In this document: positions 25,945-33,566 of the stretch, one piece after another
How the letters are laid out: every line of letters begins with the position of its first letter
Position numbering within the stretch: the stretch's first letter is position 1
Source: Clostridia bacterium
GTDB lineage: Bacteria; Bacillota; Clostridia; Oscillospirales; CAG-272
Length of the DNA stretch: 60,963 bases
Reading direction: 5' to 3'
Assembly: GCA_017466375.1 (NCBI GenBank)
Contig: JAFTUH010000024.1
Location: 1-60,963, forward strand
The notes under the pieces: model-generated
The model's database searches: none
What the model saw: the letters and a program-made list of their open reading frames with translations, nothing else
What the model was told of the DNA's origin: nothing
Made by a program: the position numbers and the translations under genes

Positions 25945-27030
25945 TTATTTCAGTTTTCCCAAAATCGCTTTGAATTGGGCGGTATCCCTGATCGGATCAA
26001 ATACCTTTTCTCCCAACCAAGTATCGCGAAGGATTTCGCACAGCGTACGGGAATCGGCGGTATCGAAATCTGTTTTTTTGTGTATCTTTTCTCCCAGTAA
26101 CAGCGACTCCGTTTTTATCTCATCGGGACGGTTGTCAAACGCAATCGCCATGTCGGCAGAGATATTCAGCTGCTCTATAGCCTCATCACTGCGGCCTGAT
26201 TTCATACAGTATTCCGCTCTGTGAAAAGCCATTCTTGCCTTGTGCCAACTGAAGTCAGGTATGTCGCCGTCATAAACAAGACGATCCAAAGCATCCATTT
26301 TGTCGATTACTTCTATAGCCTCCTCGGCAGAAACCAGATGCAGCAAACGGTAAAGCGCGTGCGACAAAATTCCGTATGCGCTGCTGATATACCTCCGTGT
26401 GTGCGGCAGTTTCTCCTCCTCGGACAGCGCCCACCAGATGACCCCTTCTCTGCAATTGTATATGGACGGCAGTGTTTCGCAAATGGTGCGTCCGATCGTC
26501 TTTCTCCCCATTTCGCAGTGATGGAAAGCCAGCCGTTCGATTGCCTCAAAGCGAATTTCCGCATCGGGGCAGTACTTGATAATACGCTCGCCGAGAGCGA
26601 CGATCTCCGCATCGTATTTCTCCATATTTTCCTTCCAGTTTGGGATATTTCCGGTATCGTCACCTGCCACAAACAGAGCATACATCAGCTTGTTCAAAAG
26701 CGCATAATTGTTTGGAAACTCCGCAACGCCTGCCCGCGCAATCTGAATGCATTCGTCAATCTTTCCCACACTGATCGCCGCCTGAAAATCTTTCAGATAC
26801 CGATCGACGGCTTCCTTTTCTGCGGCTTCGTCCACGCCCATAAGCTTATCCGTGGATATCCCGAAAAAAGCGGCGATGGTTGGAATCAGCTCAATGTCGG
26901 GATAGCAGGTATTATTCTCCCATCGCGAAACGGATTGACAGGATACGCCGAGAACTTCAGAAAATTCCTCCTGCGTGATCTCTCTTTCCTTTCGCAATCT
27001 CTTGATTGTGTCTCCGATATTCAGTTTCAT
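25945..27030 (-). CDS. XRE-family regulator with C-terminal helical repeats
   Basis: 361 aa. The N-terminal helix-turn-helix is at residues 5-60 (IGDTIKRLRKEREITQEEFSEVLGVSCQSVSRWEN). The rest is alpha-helical and TPR-like (GKIDECIQIARAGVAEFPNNYALLNKLMYALF, AIEQLNISADMA). This architecture is common in clostridial gut bacteria and resembles peptide- or protein-sensing regulators. Its target is unknown. Two architectural paralogues lie at 58934 and 60277. The GAGGG SD supports the start. Its promoter holds a palindrome suited to autoregulation. Confidence 0.88.
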   Translation of the reverse strand: MKLNIGDTIKRLRKEREITQEEFSEVLGVSCQSVSRWENNTCYPDIELIPTIAAFFGISTDKLMGVDEAAEKEAVDRYLKDFQAAISVGKIDECIQIARAGVAEFPNNYALLNKLMYALFVAGDDTGNIPNWKENMEKYDAEIVALGERIIKYCPDAEIRFEAIERLAFHHCEMGRKTIGRTICETLPSIYNCREGVIWWALSEEEKLPHTRRYISSAYGILSHALYRLLHLVSAEEAIEVIDKMDALDRLVYDGDIPDFSWHKARMAFHRAEYCMKSGRSDEAIEQLNISADMAIAFDNRPDEIKTESLLLGEKIHKKTDFDTADSRTLCEILRDTWLGEKVFDPIRDTAQFKAILGKLK

Positions 27031-27080
27031 AATGAATCCCTCTTATTTCAAAATGGAAAGCCGCGCGTCTTTCTGACTAT

Positions 27081-27109
27081 ATTGTACTATGCCGGCATAT
27101 AAGATGCAA
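27081..27109 (-). promoter_or_regulatory. Promoter with palindromic operator candidate for the XRE gene
   Basis: On the minus strand TTGCAT (27109-27104), a 17-nt spacer and TACAAT (27086-27081). The spacer contains the perfect inverted repeat TATGCCGGCATA (27088-27099). Confidence 0.55.
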
Positions 27110-27124
27110 TATCACGTTCAGAGA

Positions 27125-27176
27125 GTTTTTTTCACCATCAAAGTGAAAAAGCGCATCCGCTTTATCGCAGATGCGC
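27125..27176 (-). terminator. Tandem terminator after the esterase gene
   Basis: On the minus strand GCGCATC/GATGCGC with a 12-nt loop (27151-27176) is followed by TTTTT. A second TTTTTCAC/GTGAAAAA hairpin (27125-27150) follows. Confidence 0.7.
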
Positions 27177-27190
27177 CAAGTCATTTTATC

Positions 27191-28003
27191 TTACATTTTC
27201 CTCGTCCACGCGATGGCCTCGTCCAGCCACTCGTACAGATCGGCATACGGCATCACTTGCCCCTGCGAAACCTCCTCGTTGGCAAGAGAGAATCCGTGCG
27301 GGCCCTTGTGGAAGATGTGCGCCGCAAACGGAACCTTCGCCGCCGCCATCGCATTCATAAACAGAAGTGCATTCTGCACCGGCACGGCGGGATCGGTAAA
27401 CGCATGGCAAATGTACGCGGGAACCGTTTTTTCATCGACGCGGTACTCCAGCGAATACGCGCGATTTTGTTCCTCCGTCGGTGTCTCCGTGCCGAGCAAA
27501 TTGTTAAACGAGCCGCGATGCGCAAACTCGCCCGAGGTGATGACCGGATAGCACAGAATCATGCCGTTCGGGCGGTTGGCACCGTAGGGCATATCATCGC
27601 TTGCCTTGGCAAAATCCTCATGCCACATCGTACCGATCGAGGCGGCAAGATGACCGCCGGCAGAAAAGCCAATGACGAACACCTTCTCGGGATCAATATT
27701 GTACTTCTCTGCATTCTCGCGGACGTGCACGATCGCACGGGAAAGCTCGACCAGCGGACGCGGGAAAACAGCCTCCTCCTTGCACGAATAATGCAGAATG
27801 AAGCAGTTAAAGCCCTTGGCGAAGAACTCCTTGGCAACCGGCTCGGCCTCGCGGTCAGACTGCCAGTTGTATCCGCCGCCGGGGCAGATCACAATCGCTG
27901 GACGCGGCGGCATATTGAGCTCACGGCACTCGTAGGAGATGTACGTAGTCAAGGTAACTTTCTCGCCCTCATCGGGACGGAGCAGAATTTTTTCGGTAGT
28001 CAT
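27191..28003 (-). CDS. Alpha/beta hydrolase, acetyl-esterase-like
   Basis: About 270 aa from MTTEKILLRP, chosen because GAAAGGAAG lies 6-8 nt upstream. Seen: the oxyanion-hole CPGGGYNW, the nucleophile elbow GFSAGGH with the catalytic serine, the acid region around FTDPAVPVQNALLF and the final histidine in KGPHGFSLAN. This fits the Axe2/BD-FAE-like group of carbohydrate or xylan acetyl esterases of gut anaerobes. No signal peptide, so cytoplasmic. The substrate is inferred from the family only. Confidence 0.88.
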   Translation of the reverse strand: MTTEKILLRPDEGEKVTLTTYISYECRELNMPPRPAIVICPGGGYNWQSDREAEPVAKEFFAKGFNCFILHYSCKEEAVFPRPLVELSRAIVHVRENAEKYNIDPEKVFVIGFSAGGHLAASIGTMWHEDFAKASDDMPYGANRPNGMILCYPVITSGEFAHRGSFNNLLGTETPTEEQNRAYSLEYRVDEKTVPAYICHAFTDPAVPVQNALLFMNAMAAAKVPFAAHIFHKGPHGFSLANEEVSQGQVMPYADLYEWLDEAIAWTRKM

Positions 28004-28062
28004 GGTTGCTTCCTTTCGGTTGTCCGATTTTTTTATCATTATAGCACCGTCCGCGCTCTTTT

Positions 28063-28791
28063 TCAAGTGTTTTCAAGCGAAATTGTGAAAATTCCGCCAT
28101 AGTCCGCGAGCGTGTCCGGTCCAAGGGAGAGCGTACCGATTCCGTGCGCGTTGAGCGCTGTGCGAATCAAAGTGCCGTCGGGGTGCCTGTCGATATTTCC
28201 GAAGAAAACCGCCGTACGGGCACAGTATCCTGCCGCCCCGCCTATAAAGCCGTAATCGTATCCCGGCAGGCGGATTCCGCCCGGTGTCAGCCGCACGACA
28301 GCGGCGCCGTCCGCCTCCAAAGCAGAGGCAATCGACGGATCCGCCGTCAAGACAACATCCTCACAGGAGAGCGCCGAGCATCCTGCGTATCCCTGCCGCA
28401 CGGGACGGAGCAAAACGCCCTGCTCTCGCGCGGCATCGGTCACCTCGCCGTCCAGCGAATCCGTACGCGCATACAGCTGACCGCCGTGCTGAAACACGTT
28501 ATACGCGACATCCTGCGGATACGGAGAGCGCAGTACCGTTTTGCCCATCCGCACGGGAGCATGGGAGGCGATCTTTGCAATCTCCCGCGGTGCATGCGCA
28601 GCATACGCCTCGCTCACAATGACCGTTCCCCCCACTCGCGCAAGCAGCGTATCGGGATGGGACGCGATCCGCCCGTCCAACAGCGGAAACGGCGGCAGGA
28701 TCAGAACATCGGCAAAATACCGCGCAAGCGCATCGGCAAAATGCAAAGCGCCCGCCCCGATCACGGCGATATAATCTGACAAGCCGGACAT
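28063..28791 (-). CDS. DUF6873-like (GME-fold) protein
   Basis: About 242 aa from MSGLSDYIAVIGAGA, fixed by AAGGAGG 7 nt upstream. It resembles a conserved clostridial family annotated as DUF6873 with a guanidino-modifying-enzyme fold: LPPFPLLDGRIASHPDTLL, NVFQHGGQLYARTDS, and a late GGAAGYCARTAVFFGNID segment with HPDG. The family name is from memory and its reaction is, to my knowledge, not established. The esterase start lies 59 nt downstream, so the two may share a transcript. Confidence 0.65.
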   Translation of the reverse strand: MSGLSDYIAVIGAGALHFADALARYFADVLILPPFPLLDGRIASHPDTLLARVGGTVIVSEAYAAHAPREIAKIASHAPVRMGKTVLRSPYPQDVAYNVFQHGGQLYARTDSLDGEVTDAAREQGVLLRPVRQGYAGCSALSCEDVVLTADPSIASALEADGAAVVRLTPGGIRLPGYDYGFIGGAAGYCARTAVFFGNIDRHPDGTLIRTALNAHGIGTLSLGPDTLADYGGIFTISLENT

Positions 28792-28826
28792 ACGAGCCCT
28801 CCTTTCAAAAGACGTACAAAAAGCAA

Positions 28827-28853
28827 AAAACCCCACCGTCGGTGGGATTTTGA
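28827..28853 (-). terminator. Terminator after rpmB
   Basis: CCCACCG/CGGTGGG hairpin; on the minus strand it is followed by a T6 tract. Confidence 0.8.
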
Positions 28854-28885
28854 CGCTCACGGATAACCGTGTTCTGTGCGGATAA

Positions 28886-29071
28886 TTAAGCGCGGGTTAC
28901 CTTGCCGGAACGCAGGCAACGGGAGCATACGGCTACCGTCTTGTGCTGGCCACCAACAACGACCTTTACTTTTCTGATGTTCGGCTTCCACATTCTGTTC
29001 GTAGAACGGTGAGAGTGGGAAACCTGAGCGCCGAATACAACGCCTTTTCCGCAAATGCTGCACTTAGCCAT
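28886..29071 (-). CDS. rpmB: 50S ribosomal protein L28
   Basis: 61 aa starting MAKCSICGKGVVFGAQVSHS, the canonical bacterial L28 start. It has two CxxC pairs (CSIC and CSRC), the zinc-binding (C+) form of the protein. It contributes to large-subunit assembly at the 23S rRNA core. Monocistronic, with its own terminator. Confidence 0.96.
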   Translation of the reverse strand: MAKCSICGKGVVFGAQVSHSHRSTNRMWKPNIRKVKVVVGGQHKTVAVCSRCLRSGKVTRA

Positions 29072-29177
29072 TTCCGAATACCTCCGTATATATTTCATGA
29101 TTGCAGTCAATCAAAATCAGCGAGATTTATTATACCATAAGAGAGAGCAAAAAGCAAGCCTTTTTTCAATTTTTGTT

Positions 29178-30350
29178 TTATTTTCTGAGAGTTTTTACGA
29201 AAGATTCCATACATTCCAGTGCTTTTTCGATGTGTTCTATGGAATATGCATAAGAAATCCGGGCAAATCCTTCGCCGCACGCCCCGAAAGCACTGCCGGG
29301 AACGATAGCGACGTTGTACTCCTCAAGGAGTCGGGAGCAGAATTCCTCGCTTGTCAGACCGAATCCCGACACGTCGGGGAAGACGTAAAACGCTCCCTCC
29401 GGCTCAAAGCAAGGCAGACCGATCTCCCGGAGCCCCTTCGTGAGAAAGCGGCGTCGGCGGTTGTACTCCTCGCGCATCATGGCAACGTCGTCGTCGCCGT
29501 TTTTCATCGCCTCAATCGCGGCAAACTGTGCCGTCGTCGGTGCGCACATGATCGCGTACTGATGGAGCTTCAGCATTTGCCTGCACAGCGGTGCCGGTGC
29601 ACAGAGATAGCCCAGCCGCCAGCCCGTCATGGCGAACGCCTTGGAAAATCCGCTGACGAGCACCGTTCGCTCGGCAAGACCGGGTACAGCGGCGCACGAG
29701 CAGTGCTCCCGACCGTATGTCAGTTCGGCGTAAATTTCATCGGACATGACGAGAATGTTCGTCCCTTTGAGTACTTCCGCAATCGCATCGAGATCCTCCC
29801 GCGTCATAATCGCGCCGGTCGGATTGTTCGGATACGGAAGCACGAGCATCTTCGTTTTCGGCGTAATCGCGGCACGAAGCTCCTCGGGCGTAAGGCGGAA
29901 GAGATTCTCCGCTTTCGTATTGATAATCACAGGTGTGCCGCCTGCCAGTTTTGCCAGCGGCTCATAGCAGACAAACGCAGGCTGGGGAATGATGACCTCA
30001 TCCCCGGGGGATAAAAGCGCACGGAACGCGATATCGATCGCCTCACTGCCGCCGACTGTGACAACGACTTCTTTTGCGGGATCGTAGTGCGCATCAAAGC
30101 GGCGCGCCAGATACGCGGCGATCTCCTCACGGAGCTTCACAAGACCGCTGTTGGCGGTGTAGTATGTCTTGCCGCCCTCCAGACTTTCAATCCCTGCGAC
30201 ACGGATGTGCCATGGTGTGACAAAATCCGGCTCGCCGATGGTTAGGGAGATCACGTCCTTTTTCTCCCCGACGAGGTCAAAAAATTTCCGGATTCCCGAC
30301 GGCTTCACGTCACGGATATGCGCGGGAATCAGAGACTCATAATCCATCAT
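29178..30350 (-). CDS. Class I/II pyridoxal-phosphate aminotransferase
   Basis: 390 aa, fold-type I, of the AspC/PatA group. Seen: SLTIGEPDFVTP, TANSGLVKLREEI, GGSEAIDIAFRAL (PLP phosphate site), PNNPTGAIMT, SDEIYAELTYG, and the Schiff-base lysine in SGFSKAFAMTGWRLGY. The amino donor and acceptor cannot be told from sequence. The ATG overlaps the stop of the Lrp-family gene (ATGA), so the two are translationally coupled and the regulator probably senses a substrate or product of this enzyme. Confidence 0.9.
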   Translation of the reverse strand: MMDYESLIPAHIRDVKPSGIRKFFDLVGEKKDVISLTIGEPDFVTPWHIRVAGIESLEGGKTYYTANSGLVKLREEIAAYLARRFDAHYDPAKEVVVTVGGSEAIDIAFRALLSPGDEVIIPQPAFVCYEPLAKLAGGTPVIINTKAENLFRLTPEELRAAITPKTKMLVLPYPNNPTGAIMTREDLDAIAEVLKGTNILVMSDEIYAELTYGREHCSCAAVPGLAERTVLVSGFSKAFAMTGWRLGYLCAPAPLCRQMLKLHQYAIMCAPTTAQFAAIEAMKNGDDDVAMMREEYNRRRRFLTKGLREIGLPCFEPEGAFYVFPDVSGFGLTSEEFCSRLLEEYNVAIVPGSAFGACGEGFARISYAYSIEHIEKALECMESFVKTLRK

Positions 30351-30826
30351 CCGATATACTGCCCTCTCTCATCCACAGGCTCCGCGCCGTAGAACACGCC
30401 TTTATCCTTATACTTGCGGAGGACGAAATGCGTCGCAGTCGAGATCACGTCCTCGATCGGTGCCAGCTTCATTGCGACGAAATACGCGACCTCCTTCATC
30501 GTTTTCCCCTCAATCAGCACAGCAAGATCAAAGCCGCCCGACATGAGATAGAGGCTCTCGACCTCGGGATAGTTGCAGATTTTCTCCGCCACGCGTTCAA
30601 AACCGCGGTCTCTCTGCGGCGTGATCTTGACCTCGATCAGTGCGGTAACACTCTCGCGATCCGTTCTGTCCCAGTCGATGATCGCCTTATAACCGAGAAT
30701 GACGCGATCTTTTTCGTATTTCTCGATCATCTCACGGATGTCGCCCTCGTCCTTATCGAGAAGCATGGCGAGCTGCCTATCCGTCAGCCGGCAGTTGTTC
30801 TCGATCGTTTTCAGAAATTCATTCAT
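30347..30826 (-). CDS. Lrp/AsnC family transcriptional regulator
   Basis: 159 aa from MNEFLKTIENN, with AGGAG 6 nt upstream; the longer frame lacks an SD and a coherent sequence. The N-terminal winged helix-turn-helix is at about residues 8-55 (LTDRQLAMLLDKDEGDIREMIEKYEKDRVI), where the recognition helix is less basic than in E. coli Lrp. A RAM/AsnC ligand domain spans about 70-145 (YPEVESLYLMSGGFDLAVLIEG). It likely responds to an amino acid and controls the coupled aminotransferase. Confidence 0.9.
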   Translation of the reverse strand: MNEFLKTIENNCRLTDRQLAMLLDKDEGDIREMIEKYEKDRVILGYKAIIDWDRTDRESVTALIEVKITPQRDRGFERVAEKICNYPEVESLYLMSGGFDLAVLIEGKTMKEVAYFVAMKLAPIEDVISTATHFVLRKYKDKGVFYGAEPVDERGQYIG

Positions 30827-30839
30827 AGGATTCTCCTGT

Positions 30840-32468
30840 TTACTGTTTATTTTTCTCAATCTTTGTAAGGATCTTGTCAAACGACAGACCGTACTTCTCC
30901 GCAATGTCGCGCGCGTAGCTCTTGCCGTCCGGCTTGGCGCGGCGCACCTTGAACGAGCGCGTACCCGCATCGATCGCGGCCACCATGTTGTCAATCTTCA
31001 CGCCGCCCTTCGGCACGCAGTCCGCATTGATCCGATCGACCGATGCGGCGAGATCGTGCAAATGCGTGGAGAATATGCAGCGGCACTTCGCCATGCTGAA
31101 TCCGGCGAGCACCTCGCTCGCGATGTAGGATGCCTCATACGATCCCGTGGAAGACAGCGACTCATCGAGCAGGACAAGCCCGTACTCCGTCAGCGTATCG
31201 AAAATGGCGTCCAGACGGGCACACTCCTCACCGAGACGTCCCTTGTCAATCGTGTCCTCCGATCCCGTCGGGAAATGCGTATAGATCGCATCCACCGGAC
31301 TGACAACGGCACGGCGGGCAGGCACGAGAAGTCCGAGCTGTGCCAGCACGAACGCGATGCCGACACCGCACGTCGTGACCGATTTACCGCCGCGGTTCGG
31401 GCCGGTGATAACGAAGATCATGCCGTTTTCATCAAACGTGAAATCGTTCGGGATGACCTCACCGTCGATTTTGAGCGCGACGACGGGATTGTGCAAATCC
31501 TCCACCGTAAACGCCTTCTCCCCCATCGGACGGATCTCGGGGCGGCACAGCGGCACGCCCTTTTCGGAAAGGCGCGTCATGAGCTCCGCCGCTTTGACGA
31601 CAAACTCGATCTCGGGCATCATGCGGATGAGAAAATCGGTATTTTCAAGGACGTACATCTGCACGATCTTCTTCCACGAACGCACGGACGTACGAAACAC
31701 GTCATTGATCGCAGTGTTGAACGCATTGGAGAGCGCCATCTGCTGATTCTCGCTCTGATTCTTGCGGAACGGCACGAGAGAGGAGATACAGGTATGCTCA
31801 TCCTGTTTGAAATCGAGGCGGAGGATCTTGTCCAAAATCTCACCCGATTTGAACGGCTCGTTATTGATGGAGAGAACGCCCGCGTACTCGGGACGGAGCT
31901 GGGCATCGAGATTGACGCCGACGGTGATGCTCCTGATTTCACGGACGCGCTTCGTCAGGTCGTTCAGTTTTGCATTCAGATCCTTATAATACTCGCTCTC
32001 CGTAAGATACGCGATCCTCTCCGCAAGTGCGGTAAACGCGCGGCTCTGCAGTTTTTCCTTGAGGGGGAGCAATCCTTTTTTCAGATGCTCCATCAGCGAA
32101 GTATACAGTTCCACCTCCGTGATGCTGTACAGATACGACTCTGTATCTCCGCCGCCCTCGCCGCCCATACGGCGAAGCTCCGTAATATCGTTCAGAAGCG
32201 GCAGCATTTTGAGAAGCGTCTGCGCAAGCTCCGGATTCGCCGTCATATCGGCAAACGTCTCCTGGCGGTAGCGGATCGTCTCGGCATCACTCGTGAAAAA
32301 CGAGCCGATATCACAGCTTTTCAGATCGATCAGGCAGTAAAGCTCCAGCTGCTCCGCCGTCCCCTCGGAAAGGCGTGCGCCGCCCTGCCCGACAGATGCC
32401 TTTCTAAGGCTCTCCTCGCTTGGATAAAGAAGGCTGATATCAGCCATCATATTCGTTGTCTCGGACAT
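30840..32468 (-). CDS. MutS-family ATPase lacking mismatch-recognition domains
   Basis: About 542 aa from MSETTNMM (GAGGTGA 5-6 nt upstream). The helical core/lever region (about 60-300) is followed by a MutS ATPase: Walker A TGPNRGGKSVTTCG, LVPARRAVVSPVDAIYTHFPTGSEDTIDKG, Walker B GLVLLDESLSSTGSYEA and STHLHDLA. Domain I with the Phe-x-Glu mismatch wedge is missing, and no Smr endonuclease tail is seen, so it is neither MutS1 nor MutS2. It belongs to the short MutS-related group whose job is poorly defined. It lies 13 nt before the Lrp gene. Confidence 0.85.
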   Translation of the reverse strand: MSETTNMMADISLLYPSEESLRKASVGQGGARLSEGTAEQLELYCLIDLKSCDIGSFFTSDAETIRYRQETFADMTANPELAQTLLKMLPLLNDITELRRMGGEGGGDTESYLYSITEVELYTSLMEHLKKGLLPLKEKLQSRAFTALAERIAYLTESEYYKDLNAKLNDLTKRVREIRSITVGVNLDAQLRPEYAGVLSINNEPFKSGEILDKILRLDFKQDEHTCISSLVPFRKNQSENQQMALSNAFNTAINDVFRTSVRSWKKIVQMYVLENTDFLIRMMPEIEFVVKAAELMTRLSEKGVPLCRPEIRPMGEKAFTVEDLHNPVVALKIDGEVIPNDFTFDENGMIFVITGPNRGGKSVTTCGVGIAFVLAQLGLLVPARRAVVSPVDAIYTHFPTGSEDTIDKGRLGEECARLDAIFDTLTEYGLVLLDESLSSTGSYEASYIASEVLAGFSMAKCRCIFSTHLHDLAASVDRINADCVPKGGVKIDNMVAAIDAGTRSFKVRRAKPDGKSYARDIAEKYGLSFDKILTKIEKNKQ

Positions 32469-32484
32469 TGTATTCACCTCGTAA

Positions 32485-33306
32485 TCAGTTCACTTGGGGA
32501 ATCGGAATTTCGCGGGGACCGCCTGCCGCGGGGATCAGGATTTTGTCAAATCCCGCCGCGCGGAGATGAGTATATCCCTCCGCAATCATGATGCCGATAT
32601 CGGACGCCTTGTGCGCATCCGTACCGCACGTGACACGCCTGCCACCGCAATCGTACCACAGCTTCAGAAGGTGATCCTCCCACGCCCACGGCTCCTCGCC
32701 CGTGCGGATCGCTTTCATGTTGAGTTCCAGCGCGGCACCGCTGGCAAGCATCGCATCAAACAGCGCACGGAAATCTTTTTCGAACAGATCGAGATCCAGC
32801 GTGCGTCCGCTTCTTGCCATATACCGAAGCGGATACAGCGCATGCGCGATCGTATGTATGCCGTCAAAGGACGCCGTCTCCGTCAGCTGTGCCAGCGAAC
32901 GGCGGAAGAGCGAGTGCATCTGTGCGTCGGGCATTCCTTCGAATCGCATGAAATAGAAATCGGGCACGCCCGCAAGATTATGGCACGAACCGATGACGAA
33001 ATCGAATCGGTTTTCGTCGAGGAACGCTCTCGCCTCGCTTGGGCGGAGCGACGGCTGACCGAGCTCGACACCGCGGATGATCTCCACCCTGCCCGCGTAC
33101 GCCTCCGCCGCAGTTTCGACAGCACGGCGTGCTCCGTCGGCATCGTAAGGGGGATACAGCCCGTCCAGAATACAGTCGATATCGACATGATCTGTCACGG
33201 CAAAGGCGGACACGCCGTTTTTCTCCGCCGCGGCACACATCTCCGTCGGTGTATTCTGCCCGTCGAAGGAATAGATACTGTGCGTGTGGCTGTCTGTCAG
33301 AAGCAT
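32485..33306 (-). CDS. PHP-domain phosphoesterase, HisJ-like
   Basis: 273 aa from MLLTDSHTHSIYSFDGQ, with GGGGAG upstream. PHP metal ligands are visible: DSHTHS, TDHVD, the Glu in GVELGQ, GSCHNL, TIAHA, and CGTDAHK near the C-terminus. The family includes histidinol-phosphate phosphatase, but no his genes are near, so the substrate is open. The start of the MutS-like gene follows its stop by 16 nt, so it is the first gene of a four-gene minus-strand operon. Confidence 0.88.
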   Translation of the reverse strand: MLLTDSHTHSIYSFDGQNTPTEMCAAAEKNGVSAFAVTDHVDIDCILDGLYPPYDADGARRAVETAAEAYAGRVEIIRGVELGQPSLRPSEARAFLDENRFDFVIGSCHNLAGVPDFYFMRFEGMPDAQMHSLFRRSLAQLTETASFDGIHTIAHALYPLRYMARSGRTLDLDLFEKDFRALFDAMLASGAALELNMKAIRTGEEPWAWEDHLLKLWYDCGGRRVTCGTDAHKASDIGIMIAEGYTHLRAAGFDKILIPAAGGPREIPIPQVN

Positions 33307-33529
33307 ATTCTCTCCCCTTTCATCATCCCAATATACAAAGACAAGTATACCACATTTTCCCCGATTTGAAAAGGACTTTTTCGAATCTTTCATAAAGACG
33401 TCACAATTCGCGGCGGCATTTTCAAAATCCGTTTTGTTTTTGCGTAATCTTTCCCTCTCGGGGACGGAAAATTCTGCCGATTTTGCATCCTGTTCAAAAA
33501 ATCCTCTTTATTTCGTCATGCACATGCGG

Positions 33530-33535
33530 TATAAT
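33530..33535 (+). promoter_or_regulatory. -10 box for the HsdR-like gene
   Basis: Perfect TATAAT 32 nt before the ATG; the -35 region (TTTATT at 17 nt) is weak, so an activator may be needed. The ~260-bp gap upstream otherwise shows no gene. Confidence 0.45.
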
Positions 33536-33566
33536 AGGTACAGACATGTATATGGGAGGCACTCGT

